From Sipunculus nudus (Eukaryota > Annelida > Sipuncula > Golfingiida > Sipunculidae), in NCBI GenBank assembly GCA_026874595.1, contig CM049315.1:62865389-62929388 (forward strand): a DNA stretch of 64,000 nucleotides. The letters are read 5' to 3'. Under the pieces are notes generated by a model. The model saw only the letters and a list, made by a program, of their open reading frames with translations, made no database searches and was not told the DNA's origin. Below, in pieces: positions 12,463 through 23,100 of this stretch; positions within the stretch are counted from its first letter, which is position 1, and every line of letters starts with the position of its first letter. Both the position numbers and the translations under genes were made by a program.

Positions 12463-12720
12463 CATGATCCGTGCAAAAATGGCCAGTTTAAAATGCGAAA
12501 GAAGCGTTTCAGAAATTTCATTAGGCGACTTAAAACCCGTTACAATCGTCGTTTTTGTCGCAATCAGCTCGGTTTTCGCGTGTGTTGTGCAAAAATGGCC
12601 GTTTTAATTGCAAATGAAGCGTTTTAATAGCTTCATCAGGCCATTTAAAACAAGTTACAAACGTCGTTTTTGCCGAAATCAGCTCGGTTTTCGCTTTATA
12701 CAAGATCGTGTCTTGTGCAA
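12463..12720 (+). repeat. m2-m3 pair with a private 13 bp deletion at 12580/12581
   Basis: The m2 tail TTTTCGCG is joined straight to TGTGTTGTGC of m3. The matching sites at about 17963 and 28515 keep the 13 bp TACTACAAGATCG in between. The direct repeat CG flanks the lost bases. The deletion also removes the GATC that marks the monomer start. Confidence 0.85.
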
Positions 12721-13087
12721 TGATTACCGATTTAAACTGTGAAAGAAGCGTTTTAGAAGCTTCATCAGGCCATTAAAAACCAGTTAGAAACGTCTTTTAC
12801 GCCGAAATCAGCTCGTTTTTTTCGTAATACAAGATCGTGATTTGTGCAGAAACGGCTGATTTAAACTGCGATAGAAGCGTTTTAATAGCTTTATTAGGCC
12901 ATTTAGAAATTGGTTAAAACGTCGCTCTTGCTGAAATCAGATCGGTTTTCGCGTAATATAAGATCGTGTTGTGCAAAATAGAAGATTAAAATTGCAAAAG
13001 AAGCAATTCAGAAGCTCCATTAGGCCATTTAGAACCGGGTACAAACATCGGTCTCGCCGAAATCAGCTAGGTTTTTGGCTAATTCAG

Positions 13088-13216
13088 GAACGTGTCTTGT
13101 GCAAAAATTACAGATTTAAATTGCAAAAGAAGCAATTCAGAAGCTCCATTAGGCCATTTAGAAGCGGGTACAAACATCGATCTCGCCGAAATCAGCTAGG
13201 TTTTTGCCTAATTCAT
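13088..13216 (+). repeat. Monomer type m21 exemplar
   Basis: 129 bp. It has the m10 start (GAACGTGTCTTGTGC and TTACAGATTTAAATTGC) but the m9 body (CTCCATTAGGCC, GCGGGTACAAAC and CGATCTCGCC). It is probably itself an old in-register m10/m9 hybrid that has become a regular member of the series (also at about 996, 3450, 18484, 29033, 41696 and 63339). Confidence 0.75.
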
Positions 13217-13345
13217 GATCGTGTGTTGTGCAAAAATTGCAGATTTAAATTGCAAAAGAAGCAATTCAGAAGCTTCATTAGGCCGTTTAGAACCAGATAC
13301 AAACATCTTTTACGCCGAAATCAGCTCGGTTTTTGCGTAATACAA

Positions 13346-13474
13346 AATCGTGTGTTGTGCAAAGATGACCGATTTAAACTGGGAAAGAAGCGATTCAATA
13401 GCTTCATTAGTCGACTTAAAACCCGTTACAACCGTCGTTTTCGCTTAAATAAGCTCGGTTTTTGCGTAGTACAA
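13346..13474 (+). repeat. Monomer type m22 exemplar
   Basis: 129 bp. Diagnostic: AAACTGGGAAAGAAGCG, ATTCAATAGC, ATTAGTCGACTT, CCCGTTACAACCGTCG and CGCTTAAATAAGCTCGG. It follows m12. It occurs at about 13346, 18746, 29291, 32491, 41954 and 45538, and nowhere outside units 1-4. Confidence 0.83.
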
Positions 13475-13603
13475 GATCGTGTGTTGGGCAAATATCACCG
13501 ATTTAAACTGCGAGAGAAGAGATTCAATAGCTTCATAAGGCGACTTATAACCCGTTACAACCGTCGTTTTCGCCGAAATAAGCTCGGTTTTTGCGTAGTA
13601 CAA
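13475..13603 (+). repeat. Monomer type m23 exemplar (present/absent monomer)
   Basis: 129 bp. It begins GATCGTGTGTTGGGCAAATA and carries CTGCGAGAGAAGAGATTC, CATAAGGCGACTTATAACC and GCCGAAATAAGCTCGG. It occurs only at 13475, 29420 and 42083. At 18.87, 32.62 and 45.67 kb, m22 is followed directly by m24. Confidence 0.84.
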
Positions 13604-13733
13604 GATCGTGTGTTGGGCAAATATCACCGATTAAAACTGCTAAATAAGCATTTTAGAAACTTCATCAGGCCATTAAGAACCAGTTAGAAACGTCGTTTTT
13701 GCTGAAATCAGCTCGATTTTTTAGCGTAACATA
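13604..13733 (+). repeat. Monomer type m24 exemplar
   Basis: 130 bp. It shares the GTGTTGGGCAAATATCACCG start with m23 but continues ATTAAAACTGCTAAATAAGC and TTTTAGAAACTTCATCAGG. It leads into m1. It is present in all six m22 clusters. Confidence 0.82.
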
Positions 13734-14119
13734 AGATCGTGTTTGTGCAAAAATGACCGATTTAAACTGCAAAAGAAGAGTTTAAGAAGCTTCAATAGGC
13801 CACTTCAAACCAGTTACAAAGATCTTTTTTGCCGAAATCGACTCGGATTTTGCGTTATAATAGATCATGATTTGTGCAGAAATGGCCAGTTTAAACTGCG
13901 AAAGAAGCGTTTCAGAAACTTCATTAGGCGACTTAAAACCCGTTACAAAAGTCGTTTTCGCCGCAGTCAGCTCGGTTTTCGCGTACTACAAGATCGTGTG
14001 TTGTGCAAAAATGGCCGTTTAAATTGCAAATGAAGCGTTTTAATAGCTTCATCAGGCCATTTAAAACAAGTTACAAACGTCGTTTTTGCCGAAATCAGCA
14101 AGGTTTTCGCTTAATACAA

Positions 14120-14230
14120 GATCGCAGATTTAAATTCCGAAAGAATCAATTCAGGAGCTTTATTAGGCCATTTAGAACCAGATACCAACGTCTTTTTCGC
14201 CGAAATCAGATCGGTTTTTGCGTAATACAA
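14120..14230 (+). repeat. 111 bp short m5 (17 bp deletion after GATCG)
   Basis: The start reads GATCGCAGATTTAAATTCC. Compared with m5, 17 bp are missing between GATCG and CAGATTT. The same short monomer starts at 19385, 30065, 33136, 42728 and 46183, always after m3 with the tail CAGCAAGGTTTTCGC and before m6. It is therefore an inherited scar in six copies. Confidence 0.88.
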
Positions 14231-16031
14231 CATCGTGTTTTGTGCAAAGATGACCGATTTCGACTGCCAAGGAAGCCTTTTAGAAGCTTCATCAGGCCAT
14301 TAAGAACCAGTTAGCAACGTCGTTTTTGCTGAAATCAGCTCGATTTTTTGCGTAATACAAAATCGTGTGTTGTGCAAAGATGACTGATTTAAACTGCTAA
14401 AGAAGCGTTTTAGAAGCTTCATCAGGCCATTAAGAACCAGTTAGAAACGTCTTTTATGCCGAAATCAGCTAGTTTTTTTCGTAATACAAGATCGTGATTT
14501 GTGCAGAAACGGCTCATTTAAACTGCCTTAGAAGCGTTTTAATAGCTTCATTAGGCCATTTAGAAATTGGTAAAAACGTCGCTCTTGCTGAAATCAGCTC
14601 GGTTTTCGCGTAATACAACATCGTGTTGTGCAAAATAGAGGATTAAAATTGCAAAAGAAGCAATTCAGAAGCTCCATTAGGCCATTTAGAACCGAGTACA
14701 AACATCGATCTCGCCAAAATCAGCTAGGTTATTGGCTAATTCAGGAACGTGTGTTGTGCAAAAATTACAGATTTCAATTGCAAAAGAAGCAATTCAAAAG
14801 CTTCATTAGGCCGTTTAGAATCAGATACAAACGTCTTTTACGACGAAATCAGCTCGGTTATTTCGTAATACAAGATCGTGATTTGTGCAGAAACGGCTAA
14901 TATAAACTGCGATAGAAGCATTTAAATAGCTTCATTAGGCCATTTAGAAATTGTTAAAAACGTCGCTTTTGCTGAAATCAGATCGGTTTTCGCGTAGTAC
15001 AAGATCGTGTCGTGCAAAATAGAAGATTAAAATTGCAAAAGAAGCAATTCAGAAGCTCCTTAGGCCATTTAGAACCGGGTACAAACATCGATCTCGCCGA
15101 AATCAGCTAGGTTTTTGCCTAATTCATGATCGTGTGTTGTGCAAAAATTGCAGATTCAAATTGCAAAAGAAGCAATTCAGAAGCTTCATTAGGCCGTTTA
15201 GAACCAGATACAAACATCTTTTACGCCGAAATCAGCTCGGTTTTTGCGTAATACAAAATCGTGTTTTGTGCAAAGATGACCGATTTAAACTGCAAAAGAA
15301 GCGTTTAAGAAGCTTTATCAGGCCATTAAGAATCAGTTAGGAACGTCGTTTTTGCTGAAATCAGCTCGGTTTTTGCGTAATACAAAATCGTGTTTTGTGC
15401 AAAATGGCCGATTTAAACTGCGAAAGAAGCGTTTTAGAAGCTTCATTTGTCCATTTACAACCAGTTACAAAAGTTGTTTTTTGCCGAAATCAACGCGATT
15501 TTCGCATTATACAAGATCGTACGTTGTGAATAAATGGCCGATTTGAACTGCGAAAGAAGCGTTTATTAGCTTCATCAGGCCATTTAGAACAAGTTACGAA
15601 CGTCGTTTTTGCCGAAATCAGCTCGGTTTTCGCTTTAATCAAGATCGTGTCTTGTGCAATGATCACCGATTTAAACTGTGAAAGAAGCGTTTTAGAAGCT
15701 TTATCAGGCCATTAAGAACCAGTTAGAAACGTCGTTTTTGCTGAAATCAGCTCGATTTTTTTGCGTAATGCAAGATCGTGTTTGTGCAAATATTGAAGAT
15801 TTAAATTGCAAAAGAATCAATTCAGGTGCTTTATTAGGCCATTTAGAACCAGATACCAACGTCTTTTTCGCCGAAATCAGCTCGATTTTTTGCGTAATAC
15901 AAAATCGTGTGTTGAGCAAAGATGACCGATTTAAACTGCTTAAGAAGCGTTTTAGAAGCTTCATCAGGCCATTAAGAACCAGTTAGAAACGTCTTTTACG
16001 CCGAAATCAGCTCGTTTTTTTCGTAATACAA

Positions 16032-16162
16032 GATCCTGATTTGTGCAGAAACGGCTGATTTAAACTGCGATAGAAGCGTTTTAATAGCTTCATTAGGCCA
16101 TTTAGAAATTGGTAAAAACTTCGCTCTTGCTAAAATCAGCTCGATTTTTTAGTGTAATATAA
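16032..16162 (+). repeat. m8/m20 hybrid
   Basis: It starts as m8 with the rare GATCCTG and AAAAACTTCGCTCTTGC, then switches to the m20 tail AAAATCAGCTCGATTTTTT. It leads into m1. The same monomer is at 26584-26714 (offset 10552). Confidence 0.85.
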
Positions 16163-17066
16163 GATCGTGTTTGTGCAAAGATGACCGATTTAAACTGTAA
16201 AAGAAGAGTTTAAGAAGGTTCAATAGGCCACTTAAAACCAGTTACAAAGATCTTTTTTGCCGAAATCGACTCGGTTTTTGCGTTATAATAGATCATGATT
16301 TGTGCAAAAATGGCCAGTTTAAACTGCGAAAGAAGCGTTTCAGAAACTGCATTAGGCGACTTAAAACCCGTTACAATCGTCGTTTTCGTCGCAATCAGCT
16401 CGGTTTTCGCGTACTACAAGATCGTGTGTTGTGCAAAAATGGCCGTTTAAATTGCAAATGAAGCATTTTAATAGCTTCATCAGGCCATTTAAAACAAGTT
16501 ACAAACGTCGTTTTTGCCGAAATCAGCTCGGTTTTCGCTTTAAACAAGATCTTGTCTTGTGCAATGATCACCGATTTAAACTGTGAAAGAAGCGTTTTAG
16601 AAGCTTCATCAGGCCATTAAGAACCAGATAGAAACGTCGTTTTTGCTGAAATCAGCTCGATTTTTTTTTGCGTAATGCAAGATCGTGTTTGTGCAAATAT
16701 TGCAGATTTAAATTGCAAAAGAATCAATTCAGGAGCTTTATTAGGCCATTTAAAACCAGATACCAACGTCTTTTCCGCCGAAATCAGCTCGGTTTTTGCG
16801 TAATACAAGACCGTGTTTTGTGCAAAGATGACCGATTTAAACTGCCAAGGAAGCCTTTTAGAAGCTTCATCAGGCCATCAAAAACCAGTTAGTAACGTCG
16901 TTTTTGCTGAAATCAGCTCGATTTTTTGCGTAATACAAAATCGTGTGTTGTGCAAAGATGACCGATTTAAACTGCTAAAGAAGCGTTTTAAAAGCTTCAT
17001 CAGGCCATTAAGAACCAGTTAGAAACGTCTTTTACGCCGAAATCAGCTCTTTTTTTCGTAATACAT

Positions 17067-17195
17067 GATCGTGATTTGTGCAGAAACGGCTGATTTAAAC
17101 TGCGATAGAAGCGTTTTAATAGCTCCATTAGGCCATTTAGAAATTGATAAAAACATCCATCTCGCCGAAATCAGCTAGGTTTTTGGCTAATTCAG
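17067..17195 (+). repeat. m8/m9 hybrid marking unit 2
   Basis: Same hybrid as at 11686, but with TTGATAAAAACATCC, and followed by m10 with ACAGATATCAATTGC. Both changes are shared with the copies in units 3 and 4. Confidence 0.85.
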
Positions 17196-20100
17196 GAACG
17201 TGTGTTGTGCAAAAATTACAGATATCAATTGCAAAAGAAGCAATTCAGAAGCTTCATTAGGCCGTTTAGAATCAGATACAAACGTCTTTTACGACGAAAT
17301 CAGCTCGGTTTTTTCCTAATACAAGATCGTGATTTGTGCAGAAACGGCTAATATAAACTGCGATAGAAGCGTTTAAATAGCTTCATTAGGCCATTTAGAA
17401 ATTGTTAAAAACGTCGCTCTTGCTGAAATCAGATCGGTTTTTGCGTAGTACAAGATCGTGTCTTGTGCAATGATCACCGATTTAAACTGCGAAAGAAGCC
17501 TTTTAGAAGCTTCATCAGGCCATTAAGAACCAGTTAGAAACGTCGTTTTTGCTGAAATCAGCTCGATTTTTTTGCGTAATGCAAGATCGTGTTTGTGCAA
17601 ATATTGCAGATTTAAATTGTAAAAGAATCAATTCAGGAGCTTTATTAGACCATTTAGATCCAGATACCAACGTCTTTTTCGCCGAAATCAGCTCGTTTTT
17701 GCGTAATACAAGACCGTGTTTTGTGCAAAGATGACCGATTTAAACTGCAAAAGAAGAGTTTAAGAAGCTTCAATAGGCCACTTAAAACCAGTTACAAAGA
17801 TCTTTTTTGTCGAAATCGACTCGGTTTTTGCGTTATAATAGATCATGATCCGTGCAAAAATGGCCAGTTTAAAATGCGAAAGAAGCGTTTCAGAAATTTC
17901 ATTAGGCGACTTAAAACCCGTTACAATCGTCGTTTTCGTCGCAATCAGCTCGGTTTTCGCGTACTACAAGATCGTGTGTTGTGCAAAAATGGCCGTTTTA
18001 ATTGCAAATGAAGCGTTTTAATAGCTTCATCAGGCCATTTAAAACAAGTTACAAACGTCGTTTTTGCCGAAATCAGCTCGGTTTTCGCTTTATACAAGAT
18101 CGTGTCTTGTGCAATGATCACCGATTTAAACTGTGAAAGAAGCGTTTTAGAAGCTTCATCAGGCCATTAAAAACCAGTTAGAAACGTCTTTTACGCCGAA
18201 ATCAGCTCGTTTTTTTCGTAATACAAGATCGTGATTTTTGCAGAAACGGCTGATTTAAACTGCGATAGAAGCGTTTTAATAGCTTTATTAGGCCATTTAG
18301 AAATTGGTTAAAACGTCGCTCTTGCTGAAATCAGATCGGTTTTCGCGTAATATAAGATCGTGTTGTGCAAAATAGAAGATTAAAATTGCAAAAGAAGCAA
18401 TTCAGAAGCTCCATTAGGCCATTTAGAACCGGGTACAAACATCGGTCTCGCCGAAATCAGCTAGGTTTTTGGCTAATTCAGGAACGTGTCTTGTGCAAAA
18501 ATTACAGATTTAAATTGCAAAAGAAGCAATTCAGAAGCTCCATTAGGCCATTTAGAAGCGGGTACAAACATCGATCTCGCCGAAATCAGCTAGGTTTTTG
18601 CCTAATTCATGATCGTGTGTTGTGCAAAAATTGCAGATTTAAATTGCAAAAGAAGCAATTCAGAAGCTTCATTAGGCCGTTTAGAACCAGATACAAACAT
18701 CTTTTACGCCGAAATCAGCTCGGTTTTTGCGTAATACAAAATCGTGTGTTGTGCAAAGATGACCGATTTAAACTGGGAAAGAAGCGATTCAATAGCTTCA
18801 TTAGTCGACTTAAAACCCGTTACAACCGTCGTTTTCGCTTAAATAAGCTCGGTTTTTGCGTAGTACAAGATCGTGTGTTGGGCAAATATCACCGATTAAA
18901 ACTGCTAAATAAGCATTTTAGAAACTTCATCAGGCCATTAAGAACCAGTTAGAAACGTCGTTTTTGCTGAAATCAGCTCGATTTTTCAGCGTAATATAAG
19001 ATCGTGTTTGTGCAAAAATGACCGATTTAAACTGCAAAAGAAGAGTTTAAAAAGCTTCAATAGGCCACTTCAAACCAGTTACAAAGATCTTTTTTGCCAA
19101 AATCGACTCGGATTTTGCGTTATAATAGATCATGATTTGTGCAGGAATGGCCAGTTTAAACTGCGAAAGAAGCGTTTCAGAAACTTCATTAGGCGACTTA
19201 AAACCCGTTACAAAAGTCGTTTTCGCCGCAGTCAGCTCGGTTTTCGCGTACTACAAGATCGTGTGTTGTGCAAAAATGGCCGTTTAAATTGCAAATGAAG
19301 CGTTTTAATAGCTTCATCAGGCCATTTAAAACAAGTTACAAACGTCGTTTTTGCCGAAATCAGCAAGGTTTTCGCTTAATACAAGATCGCAGGTTTAAAT
19401 TCCAAAAGAATCAATTCAGGAGCTTTATTAGGCCATTTAGAACCAGATACCAACGTCTTTTTCGCCGAAATCAGATCGGTTTTTGCGTAATACAAGACCG
19501 TGTTTTGTGCAAAGATGACCGATTTCAACTGCCAAGGAAGCCTTTTAGAAGCTTCATCGGGCCATTAAGAACCAGTTAGCAACGTCGTTTTTGCTGAAAT
19601 CAGCTCGATTTTTTGCGTAATACAAAATCGTGTGTTGTGCAAAGATGACCGATTTAAGCTGCTAAAGAAGCGTTTTAGAAGCTTCATCAGGCCATTAAGA
19701 ACCAGTTAGAAACGTCTTTTATGCCGAAATCAGCTCGTTTTTTTCGTAATACAAGATCGTGATTTGTGCAGAGACGGCTGATTTAAACTGCGATAGAAGC
19801 GTTTTAATAGCTTCATTAGGCCATTTAGAAATTGGTAAAAACGTCGCTCTTGCTGAAATCAGATCGGTTTTCGCGTAATACAACATCGTGTTGTGCAAAA
19901 TAGAAGATTAAAATTGCAAAAGAAGCAATTCAGAAGCTCCATTAGGCCATTTAGAACCGGGTACAAACATCGATCTCGCCGAAATCAGCTAGGTTTTTGG
20001 CTAATTCAGGAACGTGTGTTGTGCAAAAATTACAGATTTCAATTGCAAAAGAAGCAATTCAAAATCTTCATTAGGCCGTTTAGAATCAGATACAAACGTC

Positions 20101-23100
20101 TTTTACGACGAAATCAGCTCGGTTTTTTCGTAATACAAGGTCGTGATTTGTGCAGAAACGGCTAATATAAACTGCGATAGAAGCATTTAAATAGCTTCAT
20201 TAGGCCATTAAGAATTTGGTAAAAACGTCGCTTTTGCTGAAATCAGATCGGTTTTCGCGTAGTACAAGATCGTGTTGTGCAAAATAGAAGATTAAAATTG
20301 CAAAAGAAGCAATTCAGAAGCTCCATTAGGCCATTTAGAACCGGGTACAAACATCGATCTCGCCGAAATCAGCTAGGTTTTTGCCTAATTCATGATCGTG
20401 TGTTGTGCAAAAATTGCAGATTTAAATTGCAAAAGAAGCAATTCAGAAGCTTCATTAGGCCGTTTAGAACCAGATACAAACATCTTTTACGCCGAAATCA
20501 GCTCGGTTTTTGCGTCATACAAAATCGTGTTTTGTGCAAAGATGACCGATTTAAACTGCAAAAGAAGCGTTTAAGAGGCTTTATCAGGCCATTAAGAATC
20601 AGTTAGAAACGTCGTTTTTGCTGAAATCAGCTCGATTTTTTGCGTAATATAAGATCGTGTGTTGTGCAAAGATGATCGATTTAAACTGCAAAAGAAGCGT
20701 TTGAGAAACTTCATTAGGCCATTTAGAACCAGTTACAAATGTCGTTTTTTGGCCGAAATCAGCTCGGTTTTTGCGTAATATAGGATTCTGTTTTGTGCAA
20801 AATGGCCGATTCAAACTGCGAAAGAAGCGTTTTAGAAGCTTCATTTGTCCATTTACAACCAGTTACAAAAGTCGTTTTTGCCGAAATCAGCGCGATTTTC
20901 GCGTTATACAAGATCGTACGTTGTGAATAAATGGCCTATTTGAACTGCGAAAGAAGCGTTTTAGTAGCTTCATCAGGCCATTTAGAACAATTTACGAACG
21001 TCGTTTTTCCCGAAATCAGCTCGGTGTTCGCTTTATACAAGATCGTGTCTTGTGCAATGATCACCGATTTGAACTGCGAAAGAAGCGTTTTAGAAGCTTC
21101 ATCAGGCCATTAAGAACCAGTTAGCAACGTCGTTTTTGCTGAAATCAGCTCGGTTTTTTTTTGCGTAATACAAAATCGTCTGTTGTGCAAAGATGACCGA
21201 TTTAAACTGCTAAAGAAGCGTTTTAGAAGATTCATCAGGCAATTAAGAAGTTATAAACGTCGTTTTTGCTAAAATCAGCTCGATTTTTTAGTGTAATATA
21301 AGATCGTGTTTGTGCAAAGATGACCGATTTAAACTGCAAAAGAAGAGTTTAAGAAGGTTCAATAGGCCACTTAAACCAGTTACAAAGATCTTTTTTGCCG
21401 AAATCGACTCGGTTTTTGCGTTATAATAGATCATGATCCGTGCAAAAATGGCCAGTTTAAACTGCGAAAGAAGCGTTTCAGAAACTTCATTAGGCGACTT
21501 AAAACCTGTTACAATGGTCGTTTTCGTCGCAATCAGCTCGGTTTTCGCGTACTACAAGATCGTGTGTTGTGCAAAAATGGCCGTTTAAATTGCAAATGAA
21601 GCATTTTAATAGCTTCATCAGGCCATTTAAAACAAGTTACAAACGTCGTTTTTGCCGAAATCAGCTCGGTTTTCGCTTTAAACAAGACCGTGTTTTGTGC
21701 AAAGATGACCGATTTCAACTGCCAAGGAAGCCTTTTAGAAGCTTCATCAGGCCATTAAGAACCAGTTAGCAACGTCGTTTTTGCTGAAATCAGCTCGATT
21801 TTTTGCGTAATACAAAATCGTGTGTTGTGCAAAGATGACCGATTTAAACTGCTAAAGAAGCGTTTTAGAAGCTTCATCAGGCCATTAAGAACCAGTTAGA
21901 AACGTCTTTTACGCCGAAATCAGCTCTTTTTTTCGTAATACAAGATCGTGATTTGTGCAGAAACGGCTGATTTAAACTGCGATAGAAGCGTTTTAATAGC
22001 TTCATTAGGCCATTTAGAAATTGGTAAAAACGTCGCTCTTGCTGAAATCAGATCGGTTTTCGCGTAATACAACATCGTGTTGTGCAAAATAGAAGATTAA
22101 AATTGCAAAAGAAGCAATTCAGAAGCTCCATTAGGCCATTTAGAACCGGGTACAAACATCGATCTCGCCGAAATCAGCTAGGTTTTTGGCTAATTCAGGA
22201 ACGTGTGTTGTGCAAAAATTACAGATTTCAATTGCAAAAGAAGCAATTCAGAAGCTTCATTAGGCCGTTTAGAACCATATACAAACATCTTTTACGCCGA
22301 AATCAGCTCGGTTTTTGCGTAATACAAAATCGTGTTTTGTGCAAAGATGACCGATTTAAACTGCAAAAGAAGCGTTTAAGAAGCTTTATCAGGCCATTAA
22401 GAATCAGTTAGGAACGTCGTTTTTGCTGAAATCAGCTTGGTTTTTTTTTTGCGTAATATAAGATCGTGTGTTGTGCAAAGATGATCGATTTAAACTGCAA
22501 AAGAAGCGTTTGAGAAACTTCATTAGGCCATTTAGAACCAGTTACAAATGTCGTTTTTTGGCCGAAATCAGCTCGGTTTTTGCGTAATATAGGATCCTGT
22601 TTTGTGCAAAATGGCCGATTTAAACTGCGAAAGAAGCGTTTTAGAAGCATCATTTGTCCATTTACAACCAGTTACAAAAGTCGTTTTTGCCGAAATCAGC
22701 GCGATTTTCGCGTTATACAAGATCGTACGTTGTGAATAAATGGCCGATTTGAACTGCGAAAGAAGCGTTTTAATAGCTTCATCAGGCCATTTAGAACAAG
22801 TTACGAACGTCGTTTTTCCCGAAATCAGCTCGGTGTTCGCTTTATACAATATCGTGTCTTGTGCAATGATCACCGATTTAAACTGCGAAAGAAGCCTTTT
22901 AGAAGCTTCATCAGGCCATTAAGAACCAGTTAGAAACGTCGTTTTTGCTGAAATCAGCTCGATTTTTTTTGCGTAATGCAAGATCGTGTTTGTGCAAATA
23001 TTGCAGATTTAAATTGCAAAAGAATCAATTCAGGAGCTTTATCAGGCCATTTAGAACCAGATACCACCGTCTTTTTCTCCGAAAACAGCTCGATTTTTGC

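Larger units (their letters stand above)
11301..16680. repeat. HOR unit 1: 5380 bp, 42 monomers
   Basis: Order: m5 m6 m7 m8/9 m10 m11 m17 m5 m6/1 m2 m3 m4 m8 m9 m21 m12 m22 m23 m24 m1 m2 m3 m5-short m6 m7 m8 m9 m10 m11 m9 m12 m13 m15 m16 m4 m5 m18 m8/20 m1 m2 m3 m4. This is the first of four units that open with m5 m6 m7 followed by the m8/9 hybrid. It differs slightly from the later three: its hybrid at 11686 reads AATTGGTAAAAACATCC, where the others read TTGATAAAAACATCC. It is therefore the outgroup among the signature copies. One private change is a 13 bp deletion at 12580/12581. Confidence 0.88.
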
